64,000 nucleotides of DNA from assembly GCF_965363235.1 (NCBI RefSeq), contig NC_134840.1:91896416-91960415 (forward strand). The letters are read 5' to 3'. This document shows, in pieces, positions 13,001 to 22,836 of the stretch; position 1 is the first letter of the stretch; every line of letters begins with the position of its first letter. A program made the position numbers and the translations under genes. Source of the DNA: Mytilus galloprovincialis (Eukaryota > Mollusca > Bivalvia > Mytilida > Mytilidae). The notes beneath the pieces are model-generated. The model worked only from the letters and a program-made list of their open reading frames with translations, ran no database searches and was not told where the DNA came from.

Positions 13001-16000
13001 TTGTTTAGGCAAGTTATTTGTGAAAATTTTAAATATTCGTTTAGAGAAATTTTAGGCAAGTAGAAATATTATTAAACCGGAACAAATTGGTTTCTGTAAA
13101 GGCAAGCACACCAGTGATCATCACTTAGTTTTGAGAACTCTTATAGAAAAGTATACTCAACAAGGTAATAAAAAATTCTTTACATGCTTTGTTGACCTAC
13201 GAAGAGCCTTTGATACTGTTAATCATGATGGACTTTTTTATAAACTGAGAAATATTGGAGTCAGTGATTTATTTTATAACACTCTAAAAGATATGTATAA
13301 CTAGAGGCTCTAAAGAGCCTGTGTCGCTCACCTTGGTCTATGTGCATATTAAACAAAGGACACAAATGGATTCATGACAAAATTGTATTTTGGTGATGGT
13401 GATGTGTTTGAAGTTCTTACTTTACTGAACGTTCTTGCTTCTTACAATTATATCTATAATGAACCTTGCCCATTAGTAACAGAGAAAAATATTTGGTAAA
13501 AATTTACATAAATTTACCGAATTAATGAAAATTGTTAAAAATTGACTATAAAGGGCAATAACTCCTTAAGGGGTCAATTGACCATTTAGGTCATGTTGAC
13601 TTATTTGTAGATCTTACTTTGCTGAACATTATTGCTGTTTACAGTTTATCTCTATCTATAATAGTATTCAAGATAATAACCAAAAACGGCAAAATTTCTT
13701 TAAAAATTACCAATTGGAGGGCAGCAAGCCAACAACCGATTGTCCAATTCATCTGAAAATTTCAGGGCAGATAGATATTGACCTGATAAACATTTTTATC
13801 CCATGTCAAATTTCCTCAAAATGCTTTGGTTTTTGAGTTATAAGCCAAAAACTGCATTTTACCCCTATGTTCTATTTTTGGCCGTGGCAGCCATCTTGGT
13901 TGGTTGACAGGGTCACGCCACACATTTTTTAAACTAGATACCCCAAAGATGATTGTGGCCAAGTCTGGATTAATTTGGCTCAGTAGTTTCAGAGGAGAAG
14001 ATTTTTGTAGAAGATTACTTAGATTTATGAAAAATGGTTAAAAATTGACTATATAGGGCAATAACTCCTAAAGGGGTCAACTGACCATTTCGGTCATGTT
14101 GACTTATTTGTAAATCTAACTTTGCTGAACATTATTACTGTTTACAGTTTATCTCTATCTATAATAATATTCAAGATAATAACCAAAAACAGCAAAATTT
14201 CCTCAAAATTACCAATTCAGGGGCAGCAACCCAACAACAGGTTAACCGATTCATCTGAAAATTTCAGGGCAGATAGATCTTGACCTGATAAACATTTTTA
14301 CCCCATGTCAGATTTCCTCTAAATGCTTTGGTTTTTGAGTTATAAGCCAAAAACTGCATTTTACCCCTATGTTCTATTTTTAGCCGTGGCGGCCATCTTG
14401 GTTGGATGACCGGGTCACGCCACACATTTTTTAAACAAGATACCCCAATAATGATTGTGGCCAAGTTTGGTTTGATTTGGCCCAGCAGTTTCAGAGGAGA
14501 AGATTTTTGTAAAAGCTAACGCCGGACGACGCCGGACGTCAAGTGATGAGAAAAGCTCACTTGGCCCTTTGGGCCAGGTGAGCTAATAATACTGAACTTT
14601 GTGTAAAGGTAAACAAATATTCTATGACTGAAAACTTTACATCTAACATAGGAGTCAAACAAGGGGATAATTTAAGCCCCACTTTATTTAAAATTTTTAT
14701 AAATGATATTCTTGACTCTTTTGATGAGACATGTAAACCTGCTATTTTAAATTCCTATCACCTTAATTGCTTATTGTATGCAGATGACTTAGTATTGATG
14801 TCAGAAACAGCTGATGGTCTACAGAGGTGTATTGATAAACTATATAATTATTGTGATAAATGGGGGCTCCAAATAAATATAAAGAAAACTAAATCAGTAG
14901 TATTTAATAAAACAGGAAAACTAGATGAAAACATATTTAATATTAATAATACACCTATTGAAAGGGCTAGGGGCTATAAATATTTAGGAATTTATGTGAG
15001 CGCAAGTGGAAGCTTTACAGAGGCTAAAGATGATTTATATAAAAGGGGACTGAAAGCTTTATTTAAATATAAAAAAAGTTTTACCTTATATAAACCTAAA
15101 ATTAACACACTTTCACATATATTTGATCATACTGTGAAACCTGTGTTGTTATATGGGAGTGAAATATGGGGATCTTCAGTAATAAATAAACTAAATAAAA
15201 ATGAACATAATATTTTTAAACTATGCAAGGACATGAAACAAGAAAGTATTCATGTCAAATTCTGTAAATTTTCTTTGGGTTTAGGTAAAAAATCTACAAA
15301 TATAGCTGTATTGGGTGAAATGGGAAGATTTCCCTTATTTCTTGAAGTAATTTTAAATATGTTTAGATATTATAAATATATATTAAAGTCTGATGATATC
15401 CTTCTCTCTGAAGCCCTGAATGTCTCTAGATCACTAGTAAATAGTTAAAACAAAAATAGTTGTTATAGTTGTATTGCTATTCTTATGAAATATCTTGATA
15501 TAGATCTTAAACTTATTAAAAATTCAAAGATGGATTTAAAATCACTAATTTACCGGAAATTAAAACAGAAATATTCTTGTATTTGGAAATCTGAACTTTA
15601 CAATGATAGACAAAATAAACAGCATGGAAATAAACTAAGAACTTACAGATTATTTAAAGAAAATATTTATATGGAAAAATACTTATTAATTTTACATGAG
15701 GATGAAAGGCGACTGCTCACTAAGTTTAGAGTCAGTGCACATAAATTAGAAATTGAAAGAGGCAGATATGTGGGGCTTCGAGTGGAGGATAGAATATGTA
15801 AATTATGTAACACTGAAGTTGAAGATAAAATTCATTTTCTTCTTCAGTGCCCTGTTTTAGAAAATAAAAGATCTGAATATATAAATTACTTAAATAAGGT
15901 TAACAAAAATTTTAAAAGCCTCCCAAATAAATCAAAATTAATATGGTTAATGTCATCTGAGGATAATGTTATAATTAAAAAAGTAAGTTTATTATTGTGT

Positions 16001-19000
16001 ACTTTATTCAAAGAGAGAAAATCAATTCTAGATACAGTTTAGTCACCGGTAGTTTGTCCATCTATATTATATTGTAATACTATATATATATATATATATT
16101 CATCTTTTTTGCAGAAATTATTTGGGTGAAAAAGACTTGACTTTGTTTAATTGTTAAATAATCAATGTAATCAATATGTAATCACTTGTATGAAATTGAA
16201 CCTAATTGTACTGCTCAAATAATTGGGCGTCATAATTGACAATAAAAAACTTTGTATTGTATTGTATGGTACAAGAATCATTCCAAAAAATCAATTGGTG
16301 TTGGCCCCAGGTGACTTTTAAAATGTATATATCATTGAAAAAGCCCCAAATTATCTCCATTTGCTGCAAAAATGCCATTTTTTGGCATTAAAATTAGAAA
16401 ATCTTTTTTAACTCATCGGTGATCTATATTTTTTATTGTTGTTTACAAATAAGCTTAACATAAAATAAATATTTCTCCTATTAGTTCAACAGAAAAAAGT
16501 GACATCGAAGGCAGATTGTGAGCGTAAATGAACGGTGACCCCATTTAATGATTTTTTTATTTCATTTTTCTATTAAGAATAAGATAAAGTTTATTTATAG
16601 AAAATTGTAGCGAAAAAAATTAAATGATTTAGACCCACAGGCCCCCTTACGATATTTTAAAAATGTGCATCGTACATACCATTTCCCTGTGCCTGGCTAA
16701 CACTTCTAATCTGACCATATCCCTTTGGGTGTTCTGCTGTTGTAGAATTCAGACACAATTGGAACAGAGGCTCTGCAATGGAAATATGTAATTATATGCA
16801 TAGGTAAAAGAAATTAAAAACAAAAATGTTAGCAAACAAATAAACCAAAACAAACATTCACACAAATTTATAATGAATAATCTACATATTAACATTGTTA
16901 GTTGCTCATTGCAAAAGGAAAATATTTTAGAATAAGAACAAGTTAACAATATGCCGTTTCATAAATTACAAAGGGTTACTTTATGATGCTTAATATGTTT
17001 CAATAAAAGTTTAGATGCAGAAAACATTAATTGTTGGTATTCATCTATTAGATATGTACTTCAATCACTTGATATACAAAATTTAGATACAAAGCTCAAT
17101 AAATTAATTAAATTTGTAAAATGTAAACTTTGTAATAGTTTTAAAACATTTTGGTTGGTCAAAAGATCTGAGACCTTATCACAAGGTAATAGTAAATTAG
17201 AAAATTATTTCAACCTCAAGACTGACTATGTAAAGGAGGCTTATTTATCAATTAAAGATTTTAGTATAAGAAGAGCTATATGTAAAATGAGAATAAGTGC
17301 TCATGATCTTAGAATTGAGAAAGATAGATATAGTAAAAAATACACAGAGAGAACTCAACATCTATATCATCACTGCTTATCACATGGATCAAATTCTATT
17401 GAAGATGAGACCCATTTTACAGTAATATAATGAACAGAGGAAATTATTATTTGATAAAGTTATCACTTTTTGTACTAATTTTAAAGAACTACCTAATGAT
17501 AAGAAATATTTCTGGCTGTTAAAAAAACAGTTGTTTATGACATTTACCTCACAGCAATATGAGTTAAAATGTTTATATTTTTATATTTCCCTAATCATGC
17601 TAAATGTAACATAAAAAGTTTAGTTATAAATTCTTTAAAGCATGAAAATCAATTGGCTTGCCTTCTCAGAAATGTATCCATCTACCTTTTTGTCAATTAC
17701 AAAGCACTCAGTTAAAACTTTATTAATTGCATGTCCAGCCTTTGTTTTCTCTGCTGATTAGTTTAAGAGTCAGAAAAAGCAATGACTAAAGATGATGGAA
17801 AAGTACCAAAATCAAGGACCAGGTATCAGACAGACAAGGATCCAACATTAATTTACCGAGATATGAAAACATAAATTTGGAATGTGTCCATGTGACACAG
17901 ATGATGCCCCCACTTGCATATTATGTAAAGTTATAAAGGGACATAACTGAAGAATGGTAAAAGTGTCACTATCCAAATTTGTACTTATACTGAGTTTTGT
18001 GGTATGGTAATAACAATTGTGTGTAAGTTTCATAACATTTGGTTGAGGCAAACTGAAGTTAGAGAACGTAGACGAAAAATATTCAGCAAGTTTTCCATTT
18101 GTAAAGGGGCACAACTCTAGAACAATAAAAGTAACACCCCCTAAATTCAAACTTGATCTGATTTTGAGGTAATAAGCATTGTGTATAAGCTTTATGACAT
18201 TTGGTTAGGGCTATCATAAATAAGAGAACGGAAACAAAAAATTCAGCAATTTTTCCATTTGTCAAGGAGCATAACTTTAGAACAGTTAAAGTGACACCAC
18301 TAAAATTCAAACTTGATCTATGTTTTGTGGTAATAAGCAATGTGTATTTGTTTCTTAACATTTGGTTGAGGCAATCTTAAGTTAGAGAACGGAAACCAAC
18401 TTTGGGAAATACGTACAGAAGGGCATACATACAGACAAGACAATGATAAAATTCAATGCCACCCTACGCCACGGCGGGGGCATAAAAATGTATTAACTTA
18501 CTTTCCCTGTATTCTTCATTTAATGTCTTTTCCACTTTCTGAAAAATATTTAAGAAATTGTTTTATATAAAAGGGAACTAATTAAAGAGTTATAATTGAT
18601 CATTAGATATCTACTTGTACCTATAAACATTTTTGTACAGCTGTAACCATTTGTCTGTTAGCCGATTTCTTGTAACTTCAATTTTAATTGTATTCTATAC
18701 AAAAATATGTCAGGAATCAAAAACATCTCAATTAATTTTTTTTAGAGTTATTTAAGTTTGACCTAAGCTGTATTTCTAATAACATTTTATTTTCTACCTC
18801 TTATAAAAATTCTTAAATTTTTGTATAAATTCTTATAAATTTTAAGTACAAGACATACATCATATATCAGTAATGTACTGTATATCAGGAAATTTTCAGG
18901 CCAGCTTTTGTATATGATCTGCTCAAGAAAATGATGAAGTTAAAGAAGTAGGTTCAGTAAGACCCCTTTTTGGCCCCAACATATAGCAGTTTTACAAAAT

Positions 19001-20110
19001 TGTGAAAATGTAATCTTTTAGCTATTTACTGGAAAGTAGAATGCTTCTGCTACATAAATATGGGCTGTTTTTGACAATACAATGCACATATATTGGGTAC
19101 TAGCATCATTAAGCCATGCTAAATTACTGAAATCTTCACAATTTTAGCATTTAGTTAAATTTTAGATGGTTACCTTCTTAATGAAAGTGGTCACATTCGT
19201 GTTCCTTCATGATATTGAAATGTAAGTTGTTTTTGATGATAATACATAACATATATAAAGGTTGAGGATGAACACAGATGCAGCCATTTTCATTTTTGAC
19301 AAAAACCATCTGAAAAGTGACGTTTTTTGGCATATTTGATAGATTTTTTATATTTAAGCTTGAATCAGAGCGTTTTTAATGACTAACTCAGTTAAAATGT
19401 TTTACATAAACTAATTGAATCAATTGAAATAGGCACTTTTAAAAGTGTTTAAAAAGTGTTCAAAATCTTTCGTTAGATGAACCTGAAATTTGAGGCCAAA
19501 ATCGGCCCTTACCGGACCTACTCCTTTATGCCATTTGAAAGCAATGCGATGAATGATCATGAATACTACTATATCACTGCTTTTGTTTATCAATTATTTT
19601 AATCTGCAAACATTGGACACATAATAAAAATAACATTTCCTATATTTTCCTTAAAACAAATTTTAACTTAATTATTAATACCTTTTTCAGCCTATCCTTC
19701 ATGTAACTTTCTTTTTCGGCACAACACTTGCCTGAATCTGCATTAGGAAAGTACTTTCTTATATCAGCTGCAGATGCCTGTACATATTCGCATTTCATGC
19801 AATACATTTCTAATGCAGGATCAAAATCAACAATCTCTGTCTGTGCAAAATTCAACCATGCAAGGGTTACAGCAAATATGACCAGTATCAAAACAATGTC
19901 AACTACAACACAAGCAGAAAACACTCTATTCTCTTTTACAGCAGCCAACCCATCATCAAATAGGTTCTTAGGTCCGCCTTCTTTAGGAGTTTGATTGCCA
20001 TCTGTTGGTTGCGGACCCTCTGGCTGTGGTAAAAATGTTACTTCTTCGCCTGCCGCATCATTAGGTTGAAAAGCTGCTGATGGTCCTGGATTGTTATCAC
20101 CTTCTGGCAT
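9642..20110 (-). CDS. TNF ligand superfamily member (four-exon gene)
   Basis: Type II membrane protein of the TNF ligand family, expected to trimerise and signal through TNF receptors outside the cell. Coding exons on the minus strand are 20110-19682, 18538-18502, 16772-16680 and 10090-9642; all introns begin GT and end AG and the phases (0, 1, 1) fit, giving 335 residues. Residues 1-60 are proline- and acid-rich and presumably cytosolic. Residues about 65-89 form one hydrophobic helix. A stalk with CMKC and CC follows. Residues from about 187 form the TNF-like domain, with a GYYHIYSNLVFEF strand and the C-terminal YFGMYLI strand typical of the family. The start ATG at 20110 is the first in its frame, but a non-coding 5' exon is possible. 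Introns 2 and 3 are full of transposon copies. Which TNF subfamily it belongs to cannot be told from sequence reading alone. Confidence 0.85.
10371..11628 (-). mobile_element. AGAGGCTCT-family element, copy 1 (Helitron/Helentron-like, non-autonomous)
   Basis: Read on the minus strand it begins TTAGCTCACCTG, folds at once into a hairpin (11596-11626), has a GTC-rich microsatellite (11541-11580), then two or more imperfect direct modules (for example 10620-10930 and 11110-11420), an inverted copy of the 5' end (AGGTGAGC), a hairpin AGGCTCTTGAGAGCCT and the terminal CTAG. No reading frame has coding character; short frames across it are module shadows. Other copies are at 13301-14586 and 42086-43410. 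Assignment to Helitron/Helentron-like elements is inferred from architecture. Confidence 0.7.
12027..13055 (+). pseudogene. LINE endonuclease end and reverse transcriptase, N-terminal part
   Basis: A 342-residue open stretch whose start is the end of the endonuclease (SDHC) and whose remainder is the linker and the fingers of a LINE reverse transcriptase (NKKASGFDSILNEMLK, then VPLFKSGSKDDPSNYRGI). It ends in a TAG that interrupts an otherwise continuous frame; homologous coding goes on in the same frame from 13056 to 13300 (NIIKPEQIGFCKGKHTSDHH). The ATG at 12027 is not a real start. Confidence 0.8.
13301..14586 (-). mobile_element. AGAGGCTCT-family element, copy 2, inserted in the LINE
   Basis: Same structure as the copy at 10371-11628: 3' hairpin AGGCTCTAAAGAGCCT at left, repeated modules (13560-13890, 14040-14380), microsatellite (14518-14540) and 5' hairpin at right (14554-14584). 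Removing it joins the reverse-transcriptase frame (KDMYN to NTELCVKV) with no bases left over, so there is no obvious target-site duplication. That precise repair defines the ends to within two or three bases. Confidence 0.75.
14587..16042 (+). pseudogene. LINE reverse transcriptase catalytic part and C-terminal domain
   Basis: Open frames 14624-15448 and 15485-16042 are in the same phase and separated only by a TAA at 15446-15448. The first has GVKQGDNLSPTLF and LLYADDLVLM, the core catalytic motifs, then the thumb. The second has the KFRVSAHKLEIERGRY block and a CxxC...H...C motif, probably nucleic-acid binding, common at the C end of such LINEs. The catalytic aspartates are intact, so this copy is fairly young. 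Confidence 0.8.
16360..16620. repeat. Dispersed repeat shared with 37155-37375
   Basis: Matches the second site in the same orientation: gtgcaaaaatgccat-like start, a block around aaatgaacggtgaccccatt, and a tail ttctattagaat...ataaagttt. It is moderately diverged and shows no coding or terminal structure. It lies just upstream of TNF exon 3. Confidence 0.55.
16680..16772 (-). CDS. TNF ligand exon 3: stalk to start of TNF domain
   Basis: Acceptor TTCCATTGCAG and donor GTATGTACG bracket 93 nt. Reading phase 1 in and phase 1 out, it encodes 31 residues ending SVSQAQGN, which runs directly into VLPNLYLIKW of exon 4. This is the short linker before the first TNF-domain strand. Confidence 0.8.
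16984..17610 (+). pseudogene. 3' fragment of a LINE related to the one at 11946-16267
   Basis: Reading across frames gives LDAENINCWYSSIRYVLQSL, then ICKMRISAHDLRIEKDRYSK and EDETHF, which line up with KFRVSAHKLEIERGRY and EDKIHF of the neighbouring LINE. It contains stops and frameshifts and lacks endonuclease and reverse transcriptase. It lies in TNF intron 2. Its divergence shows this LINE family has been inserting here over a long time. Confidence 0.7.
17872..18490 (-). mobile_element. GCCCCC-family element with three tandem modules
   Basis: At left a perfect hairpin GTGTCCATGTGACAC followed by ATGCCCCCAC; at right GGGGGCATAAAAAT, the inverted partner. Between lie three imperfect direct modules of roughly 145 bp (17930-18070, 18100-18230, 18240-18380), each with a version of 'ttgtaaaggggcacaactctagaac' and 'cataacatttggttgaggca'. 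The layout is that of the families at 10371 and 42961, although the sequence differs. Translations across it are module shadows, not genes. Confidence 0.65.
18502..18538 (-). CDS. TNF ligand exon 2 (37-nt micro-exon)
   Basis: Minus-strand acceptor TTTTTCAG (AG at 18540-18539) and donor GTAAGTTA (GT at 18501-18500) bracket 37 nt encoding KVEKTLNEEYRE plus one base. It continues the lysine/glutamate-rich stalk. It is too short to appear as an open reading frame and is supported by strong splice sites and matching phase on both sides. Confidence 0.8.
18539..19681 (-). other. TNF ligand intron 1
   Basis: A 1,143-bp intron between exons 1 and 2, bounded by GT (19681-19680) and AG (18540-18539). 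It is AT-rich. I recognise no repeat, exon or RNA gene inside it. Confidence 0.75.
19682..20110 (-). CDS. TNF ligand exon 1: cytosolic tail, membrane helix, stalk
   Basis: Encodes residues 1-143 and ends exactly at a codon boundary before a GTATTAAT donor (19681-19674). It contains the proline-rich N terminus, the membrane helix (VVVDIVLILVIFAVTLAWL) and a stalk with four cysteines in two pairs. The antisense reading frame at 19728-19994 is only a shadow of this exon. Confidence 0.85.
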
Positions 20111-20640
20111 TCTGAAGTTGGGAACTTAAAACATCCAAAGTCTAAAATTAAAATTAACATTTGTAGATTGTATAGATCATGATTGCTTATTCATTTCTCG
20201 TGTTTTGAACCCCCCAAAAATCGTCCTAAATCTCTTTAAACCTTTTTTACTCATTAATTTACATTAAATGTGGAAACAGTTGAAAAATCTTTCAAATCAT
20301 CAAATCATTAAGATTCATCAATACATTGTAGGTGAATTTAAAATCTTGAGGAAAATACAGTGCTGAGTGGGGTTATAAAATTAATATTACTATGCTGATG
20401 TAAATCTTTTACACTCATTTTATGAGACTTGTTTTGAATGTGGAGGAAATGAAATTAATCTCACTAGCTATGGATTTAAGTGCATTTCACTGGCCAGACA
20501 ACAGTATAAATGGATTAAATGCAGATGTAAAACAATAAACATATTTACACTTTAGGCATTCAGCTGCGTTTTTTGTCTCAGGATAACCTTAGATCTGCTC
20601 AGAATACCAGTAACCTTCTGACGTCAAGCAACAATAACTT
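20111..20640. other. Region upstream of the TNF ligand start
   Basis: AT-rich and without recognisable coding sequence or repeats. The promoter and any 5' non-coding exon of the TNF ligand should lie here or beyond, but I see no motif that fixes them; an AG directly before the start (ttcag at 20116-20112) could be a splice acceptor. Confidence 0.4.
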
Positions 20641-20651
20641 TAATTGTTACG

Positions 20652-20901
20652 TTAAACATTTTGAATTGTGAGGTCAAAGTTTACATGAACCTGTGTGATT
20701 TTAAGTATTATGTACCTTCTTATCTTCCTGTCAAGGAGTGGACTCATTTTTGAGTGAATATACTCCAGCGTGAGTGAACAGCTAAAGTATGTACAGTTAA
20801 AATCAGTGTTGTAATTTAGATGTGGGTTTGCGTTTCTTACAAATGTTGATGATGTTACATTTTTGTGGGTGGAATGCCATTTGCCAATCGTTTTCCAATT
20901 T
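20652..20901 (-). pseudogene. Minus-strand LINE remnant, reverse-transcriptase end (part 3 of 3)
   Basis: Minus-strand translation gives WQMAFHPQKCN and ICKKRKP, the stretch that follows the YADD block in CR1/Jockey-like reverse transcriptases. It continues the LINE whose previous part stops at 22837, so the element at 20902-22836 was inserted into this LINE. The frame is broken and the 3' end is not recognisable. Confidence 0.65.
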
Positions 20902-22836
20902 TTATACGACCGCAAATTTTGAAAAAATTTTCGTCGTATATTGCTATCACGTTGGTGTCGTCGTCTGCGTCGTCGTCGTCCGAATACTTTTAGTTTTCGC
21001 ACTCTGACTTTAGTAAAAGTGAATAGAAATCTATGAAATTTTAACACAAGGTATATGACCATAAAAGGAAGGTTGGTATTGATTTTGGGAGTTTTGGTCC
21101 CAACATTTTAGGAATTAGGGGCCAAAAAGGGCCCAAATAAGCATGTTCTTGGTTTTCGCACTATAACTTTAGTTTAAGTTAATAGAAATCTATGAAATTT
21201 TGACACAAGGTTTATGACCACAAAAGAAAGGTTGGGATTGATTTTGGGAGTTTTGGTTTCAACAGTTTAGGAATTAGGGGCCAAAAAAGGGCCCAAATAA
21301 GCATTATTCTTGGTTTTCGCACAATAACTTTGGTTTAAGTAAATAGAAATCAATGAAATTTAAACACAATGTTTATGACCACAAAAGGAAGGTTGGTATT
21401 GATTTTGGGAGTTTAGGTCCCAACAGTTTAGGAATTAGGGGCCAAAAAGGGACCCAAATTCTTGGTTTTCGCACCATAACGTTAGTATAAGTAAATAGAA
21501 ATCTATGAAATTTAAACACAAGGTTTATGACCATAAAAGGAAGGTTGGTATTGATTTTGGGAGTTTTGGAGGAAAAAGGGGCCCAAAGGGTCCAAAATTA
21601 AACTTTGTTTGATTTCATCAAAATTGAATAATTGGGGTTCTTTGATATGCCGAATCTAACTGTGTATGTAGATTCTTAACTTTTAGTCATGTTTTCAAAT
21701 TGGTCTACATTAAGGTCCAAAGGGTCCAAAATTAAACTTAGTTTGATTTTGACAAAAAATGAATCGGTTGGGTTCTTTGATATGTTGAATCTAAAAATGT
21801 ACTTAGATTCTTGATTATTGGCCCAGTTTTCAAGTTGGTCCAAATCTGGGTCCAAAATTAAACTTTATTTGATTTCATCAAAAATTGAATAAATGGGGTA
21901 CGTTGATATGCCAAATCTAACTGTGTATGTAGATTCTTCATTTTTGGTCCCGTTTTCAAATTGGCCTACATTAAGGTCCAAAGGGTCCATAATTAAACTA
22001 AGTTTGATTTTAACAAAAATTAAATTCTTGGGCCTCTTTGATATGCTGAATCTAAACATGTACTTAGATTTTTGATTATGGGCCCAGTTTTCAAGTTGGT
22101 CCAAATCAGGATCTAAAATTATTATATTAAGTATTGTGCAATAGCAAGTCTTTTCAATTGCACAGTATTGTGCAATGGCAAGAAATATCTAATTTCACAA
22201 TATTGTGAAATAGCTAATTTTTTTTTTAATTAGAGTTATCTTTCTTTGTCTAGAATAGTAAGCAAGAAATATCTTATTGCAAGAATTTTTTTTAATTGGA
22301 GTTATCTTTCTTTGTCCAGAATCAACTTAAATCTTTGTTATATACAATATACAATGTATATTCACTTTCTACTACCAACTGATAAATTTAAATGATCTTT
22401 AGCATTCAGTGATAACAAGCAGTTTTTTTACATCTTAATATTTATGATGTATTTAAATGAGTAGTTATTGTTGCAAACTCCCATTAGAATATTTTAATTG
22501 AGACTAGTTTTGGAATAAGGGAAAGGGGGATGTGATTAAAAAATTGGGTTCAATTTTTCTCATTTGAAATTTCATAAATAAAAAGAAAATTTCTTCAAAC
22601 ATTTTTTTGAGAGGATTAATATTCAACAGCATAGTGAATTGCTCTAAGAGAAAACAAAAATTTTAAGTTCATTAGAACACATTCATTCTGAGTCAGAAAC
22701 CTATGCTGTGTCAACTATTTAATCACAATCCAAATTTAGAGCTGAATCCAGCTTGAATGTTGTGTCCATACTTGCCCCAACCGTTCAGGGTTCAACCTCT
22801 GCGGTCGTATAAAGCTACGCCCTGCGGAGCATCTGG
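20902..22836 (+). mobile_element. CGACCGC-family element, copy 1 (Helitron/Helentron-like, non-autonomous)
   Basis: Begins TTTATACGACCGC, then a CGTCGT-rich microsatellite (20955-20984). Four direct modules of about 155 bp follow (roughly 20990-21600; each with 'gaaatctatgaaattt' and 'ggaattaggggccaaaa'), then four modules of a second type (about 21610-22120; each with 'tttgatatgc' and 'tgtagattctt'). Near the right end the start is repeated inverted (GCGGTCGTATA, 22801-22811), followed by a hairpin GCTACGCCCTGCGGAGC and ATCTGG. An inverted second copy is at 46964-48988. Not coding. Confidence 0.7.

Larger units (their letters stand above)
11946..16267 (+). pseudogene. LINE (APE-type non-LTR retrotransposon), 5'-truncated, split by a later insertion
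   Basis: Reading frames give the end of an apurinic-type endonuclease (from about 11946; SDHCQIS near 12045), then reverse transcriptase with FVDLRRAFDTVNHD (about 13192), GVKQGDNLSPTLF (14653) and the catalytic YADD (14777), and a C-terminal cysteine/histidine motif CKLCNTEVEDKIHFLLQC (about 15802). The 3' end carries short TTGTA repeats at 16251-16267, the usual kind of LINE tail. Damage: in-frame stops at 13053 and 15446 and a 1.29-kb element inserted between RT motifs at 13301-14586. The 5' end is missing, as is usual for LINEs. I do not assign a clade. Confidence 0.85.
10091..16679 (-). other. TNF ligand intron 3, filled with transposons
   Basis: A 6.6-kb intron separating exon 3 from the TNF-domain exon. 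It contains two copies of the AGAGGCTCT family (10371-11628 and 13301-14586), a plus-strand LINE (11946-16267) split by the second copy, and a dispersed repeat at 16360-16620 that recurs at 37155-37375. The AT-rich stretches at 10137-10370 and 11629-11945 carry no recognisable gene. Confidence 0.7.

Noticed and set aside
17848..18361. Two overlapping minus-strand frames with similar repeats
   Set aside because: Produced by the three tandem modules of the GCCCCC-family element.
19728..19994. 88-codon plus-strand frame
   Set aside because: Antisense shadow of TNF ligand exon 1, which has matching splice sites and a membrane helix.
20652..21062. 136-codon minus-strand frame with an arginine run
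   Set aside because: The arginine run is the GTC microsatellite of the CGACCGC element and the rest is LINE sequence in a shifted frame.
20990..21600. Regular direct repeats resembling a CRISPR array
   Set aside because: Units are about 155 bp, imperfect and contiguous, with no short repeat/unique spacer pattern, and lie in an animal mobile element.
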